This document shows positions 47,501 through 58,200 of a stretch of 64,000 bases of DNA, piece by piece (position 1 is the stretch's first letter; every line of letters begins with the position of its first letter). Both the position numbers and the translations under genes were made by a program. The notes beneath the pieces were generated by a model. The model had not been told where the DNA came from, did not search any database, and was given only the letters and a program-made list of their open reading frames with translations. This DNA comes from Neospora caninum Liverpool (Eukaryota; Apicomplexa; Conoidasida; Eucoccidiorida; Sarcocystidae), in NCBI RefSeq assembly GCF_000208865.1, contig NC_018394.1, forward strand, positions 4,157,797 to 4,221,796, written 5' to 3'.

Positions 47501-50500
47501 AGAAAAAGTGGGTTTGCATCCGGTAGAAACGCCGCCGGATGTGAAGACAGAGACCAATCCCCGTTCCTCCGAGGACTCAGGACTAGCAGATGGCAGCGCG
47601 GCGAGTTCGTTTACAGAAACGGTTGCCTTCGTGAAAGTCCGCCTCCAGGTGGGGAAAGAATTGAGAAGCTGTGAACAAAAGTGGAGTGGCGGGGAAGACG
47701 TTCTCAAGGGCCCCCGTAGGTCGAGTCTTCTACTCCCAAGAACGCGACGGCTTTTCGGCTGGCCGCCGCAAAGCATCCAGGCCTCATTTCTGCGTTTGCC
47801 TGGACATTTTCGCAGGTGTGGAGTGATCTGCCTTTCCCTTTTGCACTTGCGGTCCCGCCGGTGCTGAAACTCCCCGGGCAATCGCAGTCGATACTGTCGA
47901 ACTTTGTGTGCATCATGGCTTCGGCATACAAAGTGAGAAAGAAGCGCTGAAATCTGGGGAAGAGACTTCCCATACCCCGCAAGGCCCCTGCTTGCTCCGG
48001 TGTTTGTCTTCGCTTTCCCGATCGGGGTCTGTTCGAAGAGTGCGATGCAGAGGCGAGGAGCGAGAGGCACGTCACGGCACGCCGGGCGAATGCTTTGAAT
48101 CAACAGGGCGTTGTCCGTCAAAGGCTAACGAGAAAAACACAAAGTGCAGTGGCAAGTTCGCCATAGATAAGCGTTTTCCCCCGATGCGCGTCTTGAAGCC
48201 GAGTGTGCGCTGCCTGCCTCGCTCTTTCGTACAGATTTACACCGAAATCAAGCGTGCCATGGACCCCAGTGCGTCGGAGATCCCCTCGGGAGCTCTCCTT
48301 GCCGTCCAACAGTACCAAGCGGCTGTTTCCCTCTCGGCTTCTCCCTCGTCTCTTCTCTCCAAGACGTGCTCAAGAACAGGGCCGAGGTGCTCGGCCTTGC
48401 CTTCCCGCTCGCGGCTGCCTCCGGTCGCGCCCCCGTCGTGGGCTCTCTGCGGCCTCCTGCCTCTTAAGGTTCTTCTCACCCTCTTCGACTTGGAGCTCCA
48501 GGAGCTGTCGCCGGCAAGCAAAGCGAGGCTCATTGAACAAGCTCGAGTCGATTGCAAGCGCCATCCGCCCGGGTACCTCGAGAGCAAAAGGGACAACGCA
48601 CTGCCGTCATTCAGCAAGTCGCCAGAGGAATTGGCGGAGCTCCTCGCGCAGTTGAAGAACAAACCGCGCGTCCCAGGCCGACACCGCCCGCTGGTCTGGA
48701 GAGAGTCCCAGACGGAGATTCTCGTCACCGCCGAGCTCGCAAAGATCTTCGCGCACCAACTCCTCCCGCAGGTGATCTCCCCTCGCCAGGGTGGGGAAGA
48801 AACCGCAAATAGAAACGCGGAAGAGAGACAAAAGAGAGAACTCCGGGGTCTAGGCTCTAGGAAACTGCCAGGGTCAGGCTGCGTCATCCCCGGAATGCGA
48901 GCAGGACTCTGTGTGTGTGTGTGCGTGTGCGTGGACGTGGCAGCTTGGTATTCAAGTCTCGGGAGACGCGTGTGCCTCAAACAGAAGTCTCCGCAATTGT
49001 TTCCTTCTGACGAAAAGCCCCTAGACTCCTAGGGAGTCGGAAGGCATTTCTGTTGACGCCATGAGTCGGCTCCAGTTCCGCGTCATTGTTGCGCATGCGG
49101 TTCTCCATGTTCTTTGCCTGCGCATGCAGTCTGCTACGTGCGGCATGTACTCGACAATCGAACTATGCAGTCCGCTCCCGGACTCCTGGTCGCCTTGGCA
49201 AGACATTTCTCAAGGAAAGGAGAAGTTTCCCGTCCCAGCTGTCAACGACGTCGACGATCTTCCGCCTCCCGTAGACTTCTCGTAAGCTCAAACTGTCTCT
49301 GCTCTTGGGGGGACTTTCACTTGGATCTCGCCCTGCGGAAGTGCACTCGCCCTTGAACTCCTTGATTTTGAAGAGTTCAATTTCCCTTCTGTTGTGTCCG
49401 GTAGGCCGCGTGCCGATCTGTCGCACCTCCGAACTGAAGACCAACTGCGCATGTGCACGTTTTGCCCCTAAAACCGCGCGGGATCCTGACTCTCAACTCA
49501 CGCGGTCGGACAGGTTCCCAGAGAAGTCGCGGGAAAGGAGTCGGATGATCCATGGAGAGGCAGCTCGGCAATGCGGCTTTCGGTCTCGCGGAGAGCCTTC
49601 CTGTGTGACTTGAGTTCTTTGGCGCCCCGCTTCTTAGACACCGCGGTGCGTTTGCCTCTCCTCTTTTTCTTGCAGGTACCAAGTGCGGAATGTGTGCTTT
49701 TCGCGCTTGCCGAACTTCTGCATGCTGTGCCTGTGCGCGGGCTGCGTCCCACCCGACAAAGACACCTCCATCTGGGAGCGCATGTAAGTGGGGGCTTTCA
49801 AGGGCGGCCAGAGCAACAGGCGAGTCCCCGATCTTTGTCTTTTCGACTAGAAAAGAGACGGCCTGTTTGCGCCTTCGCTGAGTTAAACTGCACGTGCACA
49901 GCCCCGCCGGCAAAACGGAGAGGAGAGGCGGGCCCCATTGAAGCTCCCAGACGCCCCGTCAGATCTGTAGAGACAGAGGCAAACAAGGCACGCGTAGAAT
50001 GCCGTCGACTCCAGTGCCGACGAGGCTCCAGACTGGCCCCTTCCTCAGGCGCTGTGTCTTTGACCGTAGTGGAGTGTGTTCGCCGTCAGAGGAGAAGCCC
50101 CGTGCAGCATTTTGACTGCGAGGCAGCGTTACCTTACGTAGGCCAGTCGAGAGGAAACGAGAAAGGTGCGCGCAGGCCGAGGGCTTCTCCAGGCAAAACG
50201 CTTCGTACATCCGGACACAACCGAGCTGGGGAACGTCCGGGGAACCAGAATACTTCAGGACGCGAGTGATTGCTGTGGTGCGCCTCTAAATTCCAGCATG
50301 CGGGCGGTAGCTTGAGGAGATTTGCGTTAAGCGTGGCTGGTCGGTTGTTTGCAGAGAAGTGGAAGGCTACAGTTCGGGGCTCAGAGATCCTGAGACCGGC
50401 CGCGTGTACTGCGCCGGAAGCAACTTATCTTTCGTTAAAGAAACGTCGACGCTCGCCGTCTGCACGTCCTACTGCTTATGCGACAAAACCGTTTGCACAA

Positions 50501-50546
50501 ACAGGTACAACGACGATGCCTTGTCGCCAGACACATACTCTCTCTC

Positions 50547-50585
<39 letters not shown>

Positions 50586-52599
50586 GTCGACGTGTAAGAT
50601 GTTTAGTGACAACGCAGTCGATGTCTCTTTCACAACGTTGGGCCAGACAGCGTTCTAAGCAGGATTCTGTTGTCGACGCGCGGCATCGAAAGAGGCCCAG
50701 TTCGTGCATCGGTCGGCGTGACCAACTGTCGAACGCTCAATGCCTTTTCCTGGTAGTGCGGGGCCGGCCTCGGGTGTCTCCATCAGGGATCCAGAATGCG
50801 CTCTGTTGACGTGTCTGAGTTGCCAGCGTCCGCTGCAAGATGTCTTAAAAGAAAACCGTTTTCTTCGTTGCGGTGCAACGCTTGCTTTTCCGAAACAAAA
50901 CTGGAGTCTCTCTGTTGCCAGTTTCTGGTGTGGACTTCTTCCGCTTCGGCGCTGTGCGCCAGGTACCCCGAAGACTTGGCGTACCCGGTCATGGTCGCGA
51001 AAACGAAACTGGCAGGGTGGGAACTTCGGACACAGGTGAGAGAACGGTGTAGTTGCTGCATGCAGAACCTGCGGCTTGGGTGTCCTCTGTAGGCCGCTTG
51101 TGAACGGAAGACGAGGTTTTGGGGGAGTTTCATCAGAATTGTAGGCAGCCGACGAATCGCTCTCGTCCCCCAGCGGGCGTGTGTGCCTCAGACGGTGCCC
51201 CAAAGCGTGAGCGGCGGCCGGTAGCTAGGGAGCTGTGCCGAAAGAACTTTGTGTCGGGGGACGGACGAACTTTTTAGTTGCCTTTGAACGGCTACTGTGG
51301 ACTCTGCTCGTTCCCCCGCGTTTCTTTCGCTCTGTGGCGCTATGCGCTTCTCTTCTGTGGTAAGTAGTGGTCTTCTGATGAAGTTTTTCATTGTGCACCT
51401 TCCTGGCACGATGCGAAAACTGTTTTGTGGCGATGCGTGCACAGCGCACGCACCTCGAGGCGTGCACAGCAGTCTCCATAATGCACGCGAGGGCCGTCTC
51501 CGGAGAGAGGCATCTGTACTATTGGTCCCCGACCCAAAACTGTGAGGTTAATGCGTTTTCAGGTGGAAATTCCTGCAGGCGCGTTTATAATGCAGTACGT
51601 GGGAGAGATAATGTGCCGCGCGACAATGGAAGGCCGGAGTCGACATAACAGCCGAAGAGGCTACCACAACTACTGCATGGAAATCGTGCAGGACGAATGG
51701 GACTGGGAGGACAACTGGAAGCTCCCATGCATAGACTCGCTGGTGAGAATAAAAAGTTTCAGGGTCTGTATGTGGCACGAAGTTCCAACGAACTCAAGAA
51801 ATCAAGCGTTTCGTGCGCCTTTCCTGCGGCTGTGCGTGAATCCTGTCGGCTGCTCACAAGCGCCCATCGAGCTCGAGTCTCAGCGGTTGGGTCGATCACG
51901 GAAGCAGCCTAGGGTGGCGCGGGGAATGGCAACCGAAACTTCTTCCAGCGGGCGGATGTTACTGAAAAATATAGCGCCACGTTCTTCAGAAGACCGAGCT
52001 CTGTAGTTGCCGTACAGTAGATGATATAGTCTGATCATCTAGATCAATTTAGTCCCGTGACGCCTCTCTCGTTTTTGGCTTTTCCGGAGTGCAGCTCTTT
52101 TTTGAGGGTTGAGGGAGATAGCAAGGACATCACAGGTTCCTCACGTACCATCCGTACAGGCGGAACTGCGTCGTCTCTCAAGAAGGAATCGTTTTTGCCT
52201 TTTCTGTTCCCTTTGCAGTTTCTCGGGAACGCTAGTCGCTTTTTAAACCACTCCTGCGAGCCGAACGTCGAGGTTCGGAATATTTGGCGAGGGCCGTTGT
52301 TGCCAGTTGTTGGTGTCTTCTCTCGGCGGGCGATAAAGGCCGGCGAGGCGCTAACTTACGCATATGGAGCAGGGTATGAAACGATAAAGTGCTGGTGTGG
52401 GGCAAAAACCTGCAAAGGCTACATCGGAGATGGTACGAGCGTCGAGAAGAAGGAAGAGGGAAAGCGTGCGGACAGAGAATTGAGAAAAAAAGTCCGGAAC
52501 GCAGCAGATGTGGTGGTAGTTGAAGGGACAGAATTTGAACTTGTCGAACTCTCAGACGATGAAACCCAGCAGAAAAAGCATGCCGCACACAGGCGGTAA
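41547..52599 (+). CDS. SUVH-like histone lysine methyltransferase: SRA-YDG, pre-SET, SET, post-SET
   Basis: Fifteen exons, all phases closing, about 1560 residues: 41547-42625, 43358-43486, 43816-43904, 44233-44342, 44683-44780, 45330-46703, 47044-47149, 47816-47932, 48235-48771, 49130-49281, 49676-49783, 50355-50504, 50963-51035, 51563-51742, 52219-52599. The N-terminus is disordered with two acidic hydrophobic motifs (VEVVEILDD, VAVILSDPDSEEE). The SRA domain runs from about 375: VGLHCAFND, VTSLLLNDDRIEDNNDIIIV, DQMLFIGGTN, PVRVVRGYKYAPSFGFRYDG, LYRVVEM. It is interrupted by about 395 Ser/Pro/Arg-rich residues and resumes with IYKFVLVSIHRDI. Pre-SET cysteines follow (CMLCLCAGC, CTSYCLCDKTVCTNR), then SET (GAFIMQYVGEI, NASRFLNHSCEPNV, GEALTYAYG) and post-SET CWCGAKTCKG at about 1491. 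This order matches plant SUVH enzymes, which bind modified or hemi-modified DNA through SRA and methylate H3K9. Activity and DNA binding are inference. Confidence 0.92.
42883..42931 (+). repeat. dispersed 49-bp block, copy 2
   Basis: This matches 32370-32418 at 44 of 49 positions in the same orientation. It lies in intron 1 of the SUVH-like gene, immediately before a short AT-rich tandem array, and may be a second nuclear insertion of organellar DNA. Confidence 0.85.
42932..43012. repeat. degenerate 21-bp AT-rich tandem array
   Basis: The unit agtatatctaggaaacattat is present exactly at 42953 and 42974, with degenerate copies on both sides that keep the ctagga core. It directly follows the dispersed 49-bp block in intron 1 of the SUVH-like gene. 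Confidence 0.85.
47401..47449. repeat. TA/GATA microsatellite
   Basis: A tract of TA dinucleotides passes into GATA tetranucleotide repeats (about 47427-47448). It lies in the intron between exons 7 and 8 of the SUVH-like gene. Confidence 0.9.
48910..48930. repeat. GT microsatellite
   Basis: A short GT/GC dinucleotide tract in the intron between exons 9 and 10 of the SUVH-like gene. Confidence 0.85.
50551..50577. repeat. TA microsatellite
   Basis: About thirteen TA dinucleotides, preceded by a CT-rich stretch, just inside the intron after exon 12 of the SUVH-like gene. Confidence 0.95.
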
Positions 52600-55290
52600 C
52601 GCAGCTCTTTGTCTCCATGCACGAAAACGCGATTGTCAGAAGAGGAAGCTTTTGAGAAGCCAGTTCTTGTCATGTATACGCATTTGCTCTTTTGTCAATA
52701 TCGCGCGGCCTCTCAACGAAGAAAGCGGGAACCCCCCCATGTTTACCCTGGAAAGACACAAAGAAAAGTGCACTGGGAGGTTTTATGTCACGACCTTATG
52801 CGAAGCGTGTCGTTGTAGAGTTTCGTTTTTTGTTATGGCATCTGGAGTCCACAAAACAACAGATAACGTATGAAAACTGCTCAACCGTTCGCGGGCTTCT
52901 ATGTGCCGGGCGGGGGAGTTGAAAACTCGCCCCTCCCTCCCCCCGGTCATGTTTAGACAATTGTATTCACCTCCGCTGCGCAAAAACTTTTGAATCATTG
53001 TAAACATTTGAAGCAACTTTTCACCTTCCTGCGGAACGTCTCCGCTTTTGGCATTGGACGACACTCAGTGGGGCGGGCACCAAGGGACGTCTTCTCTCCC
53101 CATGAGTCAGTTAGCTCCATGGGAGAGCAAAGGAATGAAGATCCTAAGTTATCAGTTCAATTCTAATTTTCAACGTTAAAATTATTTCAATTTAAGCCAG
53201 GCTCGGAGTGCTGAAAACCCCCCCAAAGTGTTGAACGTGGATAAGCTCGGAGGGGGTGGGGGTGCGAAACAGAAGCACACGGTATTTTTGAGCTTTTCTA
53301 GCAGGATGTGTTCAGGGTGACCTTACGCAATCCAGCGGAGCGGCTGGGATCGCGTGGAGTCCCAGTTTTAGGGGAACAATCACCTGTCACTCTTTCCAGC
53401 CTTTTCTAGCACATTATGCGGTATGAAAGGGAATACGATCCAAAACCTCTGAGGCATTATTAAGCTTTTCCGGGGGGGTTTATACTACGAGTTGAACTAC
53501 GGGCTTAGATTTTGAATGCTTCTGTTTACCGGGCTGCTGTCCATTCGGGGATTTCCCACTCGCTTCCTAACGCGTATTCGACACAGCAAAATGCGGCAGT
53601 GTCCCCCACTGGAGGCGAAGTGGGGTGGCGAAGAAAGCCTCCTTTGCCTTCTTTGTAAAACGAACACACTTAGTCTCTCCCGCTTCGGGATACTGCGAAG
53701 GCTACTGTACTTGTTGCCCGGCCAGTCACTAGCTACACCTGTTGAGATTCGGTGAGCGACGGCTCTCAGATCGGCCTTTGGTTTCCTCTGGAGTGTGACT
53801 GCGTTGAGGAAATAAAAAGAAACGGAAACTCAAAGGCTCGTTTCGTCTTGATTTCGAGTCCGATGGGGCTGCGGTTCCTACGCCCCGGTGACTGACAGCT
53901 GCAGTGTGTGCCGCAACGGATCGGCAACCGACAGCGTGGACTGTCATGGCAAAGCCTCGTGCCGACTGACAAGCAAATCAAGAAAGAGGGAAGAATTCCA
54001 GCAGGAGCAGCAATGTGAGCGGAGCCCTTTCCACCGGGTTTTCCGTTTTTGACCAACCCACAGGCGCGAACCACCTGTGGAGCGCCAAATTCACGTATAT
54101 ACCCTTCGATAGAGGAGTCTGCACGGGAAAATCCGAACTTCTCTGCAGTCAGAGACATGCGCGAACTAGTGGCGACCGAAAGCCTTCGAGAAAGGGACGT
54201 GGCCTCGCTCTCGACTGGGGCACATCACAGCCCAGCCGAGAATACAGTCGTACAGGAACCTGAGGCACGCACACGGAGACACGGCGCACCAGAGAGACGT
54301 CAAGACGATGTCCTCTCCGCTAGACGGGTTCTGCGCCGTCTGACTGCTCGTGCCAGGCAAACGCGCCATTTCTCCATCGCTCCGGTGACAACCGTAAACT
54401 CTTGTTCGTTCGTCCTGCCGTACAAAGCGCCACGGAGTGGTCGGCTCTCTCTTAGCCGTACAGCGCCTGGAAGCTAGGCACCGTTCTGCGAAGCACACCT
54501 GGAGCCTCTAGTGAGGCCCCATGTGTGTGTCGAGCGACAGCGCGCCGCCGCGGCTCGCTTTCTGACGCGGCGATTCCTGAACGCGGACCTTTACACAGGG
54601 CTGCGCAGCCACCGCCCACCGTCTTCGGTCGCGCATGCCTTGTATCTCGAGCAGACGCAGCGTCATGCCAGCGTTTTACCTCCTAGTCGACATGCTCCCA
54701 ACACAGGCGAGAGAGGCTGCCCACTGATCCCAGTCCAAGCACACACACTTACTTGGGCGTCACCGGGTTCGTGTGTCTGTCGCCTAGAGTGTTTTGGACC
54801 TTCACCTCTCCTCTCTGCTGCAGCCTCCTGCAGTCAGAGTGAATCGACAGAGCTCGCAAGCGGAGAGCCTTCGTGTTCGACCTAGCAACATTAAATCCCT
54901 ATCTCGAAACCCGGGCAATTCCGGAGTCCTACAGTGAATCCTGGAGGCACTCCATGAGTCGGTGCGCTGGCCACCATCCTGAGCAGCTGCCTCGGACCTC
55001 CCTCCCCCCCATCTCGTCAGGGAAAGGCACGACTGAAAACACGCAGCGGGCGACCAAATCTCTCGCTCGACTTCCTGTGTCGCTATTCGTGCCACGGAGT
55101 TTGACTGTGAAGTAGGCACGAAACAGAACGCGCGTCACGTCTGGGCTGTGTATGCGGCTGTCAGAGATGAAGTGCAAGCAAATAACCTCAGGTGTCTTGC
55201 AGTTTCCTAGCTATCGGGTCTACCGCAGTTTCGTCTCAAAAGCAGCGCCGTCCTGAGGGAACTGACGCGTTTTTTATCGAGAGAGAGCAC
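52600..55290. other. convergent intergenic region
   Basis: This 2.7 kb lies between the stop codons of the SUVH-like gene (plus) and the large unknown gene (minus). An AT-rich patch at about 53150-53210 and short C or G runs (52731, 52939, 53210) are the only visible structures. No coding segment could be supported. Confidence 0.45.
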
Positions 55291-58200
55291 TCACTGAACT
55301 GCTTGAACAATGTCTCTCTCGGAGTCGTCGCAGAAAACGACGTAGTCCGTCACTTTGAGTCGCGTCTCGAAGGCCCCGTTGCCCAACTCGATGAGCAGAC
55401 TGCACGCAACCGACCAGGGAGAGACGCCGCAACTCAAGGCGTTCCATGCGCACACACGAAGCCGAAAGGAAAACCAGAAATGAGGCAACGACGCATGCAC
55501 GTCGAGGCTTCCGCGTTGACTTTTGGGATGCGTCTTAAGCTCGGCTCCTCCAGGACCGCGGTCGTGGACCTTCCACAGAGTCAGAGACAGAGGTCAGTCC
55601 GAGGCCAGGACCGGAAATCATCGCGGGTCGCCGTTGCGTCTGTCCACTCGCTTACCGGCACAGTCGGTGCTCTCTACTGTCTCGATCGCCCGAGACGTAG
55701 AAGCGGTAATCTTTGAATAGGCCGCCCTCCGCGTTTCGCTCGCGCATGTCCGCCGTGAGGAACGACGAACCCAACGCGATGCCGATGGAAGCCTCCGATC
55801 TGCCGCAAAGATTGAGGCAGCATACCGAGACAGGCGGGCGCATGTCGGAAAAACGCGGCACTCCACGGGGAGGCAGCTTCACACTCGCTTCTTTCGGATT
55901 CAGAAAAAAAACGACTGGCAAGAGTGGTGCATCTCACTTCGCGACGAGTTTGTCGAGTTCCACCTTTGCAGGCGTCCCATCGCTTGGCCACGCCTTGCGC
56001 CTTTCCACGTCGTCCAGCACGCGACGCTCAATCAATACGGCGCCGCCCACGAGGCCGCAAAGCAGCTGAAAGCCAGGCACATCTCATGCGACGCGTTTTG
56101 TTTCTCCGGAAATCTGCGTAGAGACCCTGCGCAGTCGGGACCCGCGACTGCAAAGCAGGCACGCATGCCTGTTCCCAGACGAGCACGTGGAAACTTCGCC
56201 TCCTCTCTCGCCAGGGAAGAAACGAAACGCGCATGGCGCAGCGAGGGCGTCTGCGTACGTCTCCAAGAACCGACAAGCACCAACGAGAGCCCACCTGGAA
56301 AGACGCGCGGAGGTCGTCAACGGAACCTACAGAGCACCCCCAGAGAGAAGACTCTGTCCCTCCCGGTTTCGTCAATCCCGACCTTTTCCACACACCAGCA
56401 CGGCCCGTGCGTCGTGCGGGACGTTTATCTTTTGCTGACGTCGCCCTCTTCTGGAGTTACACGCGCCTGCTGCCTGTCGAACAACCGTCAAGCCCATTTC
56501 GCAGTGCGTCAACGCGCCCCGAGTTTTCCTCGTTCCCCTCCAAACGCTTTTCCGCTGCCAGAAAGCCTCACCTTCGGGTTGTAGAAGTCCACCCAGACCT
56601 CACTGGCGTTCGGCCGGTGCCTTTCGGAAACCCTGTCGGCCTTCCGCTTCAGCGAGGGAGGAAGATTCGGAAGAACCAAAAAGGCAATGTACGCCCATTC
56701 GACAGAGCCGCCGGGTTCCCGGACCAAGCGGAGCCCGCCAGTGCCGGGGCCGTTGGAAGAAACTCGCCCATCTGCGTCCCAGGTGGCTCGGGGCGGCCTC
56801 ACTTTCCTGCGACAGAAAGGAGACAGTGCGCAAAGGCCAAGGCGCGCGCCGTTCAAGGGCCTCGAGACGGAACTGTCTCTCCGGGCCACACGGGTCCTTT
56901 CGCGAAAAAGCGGGGAACTGGGGGAAAGGCAAAGCAAGGCCTCTTCGTGTGGGGAATGCGTCTCACTCCCCGAATGGCATATCGGGAAAGACAGAGACCG
57001 ACAGGCGAAGCAGATCAAAACGCGCGAGCCTTGAGAAACGGCAGCTGTACCTACGGCGGGGCAGTAGGCCAGCGGGATATGGGAACTGCGGGCGTGCCCT
57101 GGCGAAAACGTAAAGAAGTGGAGCCCCACCAGAGGTCCCGCCAAGGAACAGCAATCGAGACAGGGATTCTCGGTGCCCACGCCGAAGGAAAACGTTCCTT
57201 CGAAAGAAAACCTCTTTGCGTTACTGCAGACAGGAAGCCTAGGAAAACGGCTAGAGACCAGTCTCTGGTGAACCGCAGGCCTGTATCACGCCCCAAAAGC
57301 TCGTTATAAGAGACAGGCGCGAACCCAAAACCGACGACAAACCTTCCCTTACCTCAGCAGGGTATCGAGTTCGTCTTCCAGTTTTTTCGTCGCCTCCTCA
57401 GTCTTCGCCACTGCGGTGAAAAGCATTTCTCGGACGTCGATGTGGGCTGGCGCAGCGGCTCGGTCCAAGGCGCGATCTGGCGACTCGTCGGATCTGTCTT
57501 CGCGTTCTCGAGGTCGCGGGCGCTTTTCGTCTCGCTTCTTCTCCTCGCGCGCCCGCCGTTTTTTGTGGCGAACATTCTCTTTCTCGTCATCGCTGTCGGC
57601 GAGAAAGAGGGATTGCCGAGCAAGAGGGTCTGCCGACGCGGGCCTTGAGCCCTTGGAAAACGAGAGGTCACCTCGCCCCGGGGCTTGCCGGTTGGACTGG
57701 CTCGCGGCAGCGTCTCGAGTTGCTTCGACACGAAAATCGCGGTCCCGTTTCGACCGTCTCGCTTCCTCCCGGTCTTCCGCCGACGCCGGCATCTCCGGCC
57801 GAGACGAGGATCCGCACAGGGCGAGGAGGAGTCGTGCATCGCGTTGCGTCGCGGGCCCCAGGCCGTGGCCGATCCATTTGCGCGCCATCATTCGCACGCT
57901 CAACCGAGTGAGCAGAACCCCGAGATCTTGCCGATCGACCAGGAAATACTTCCCCCTTCCTGGAGTTAAATTGATCTTTCCAGTCTCTTTGCGCCGTGAA
58001 CCGCCCCAGAGGTGCGCCGACGCGTGCTCTCCTCTTTCTCGCGCAGGCCCGGACCCTTGCCCGCCTTCAGCTGCTTCTCGAAGGATTCCTTCGAACCGCT
58101 GGCAGCGGTCCTCGACGTTTGGCGACGCAGACAGGTAGCACACAGTCCCTAGCGAGGCGGGCGCTCGAGGCTCCGCCGCTCCCGGACCGCTGGCGAGAAG

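Noticed and set aside
50551..50577. TA tract as a possible promoter element
   Set aside because: It lies inside an intron that is bounded in phase by two pre-SET exons, so it is better read as a microsatellite.
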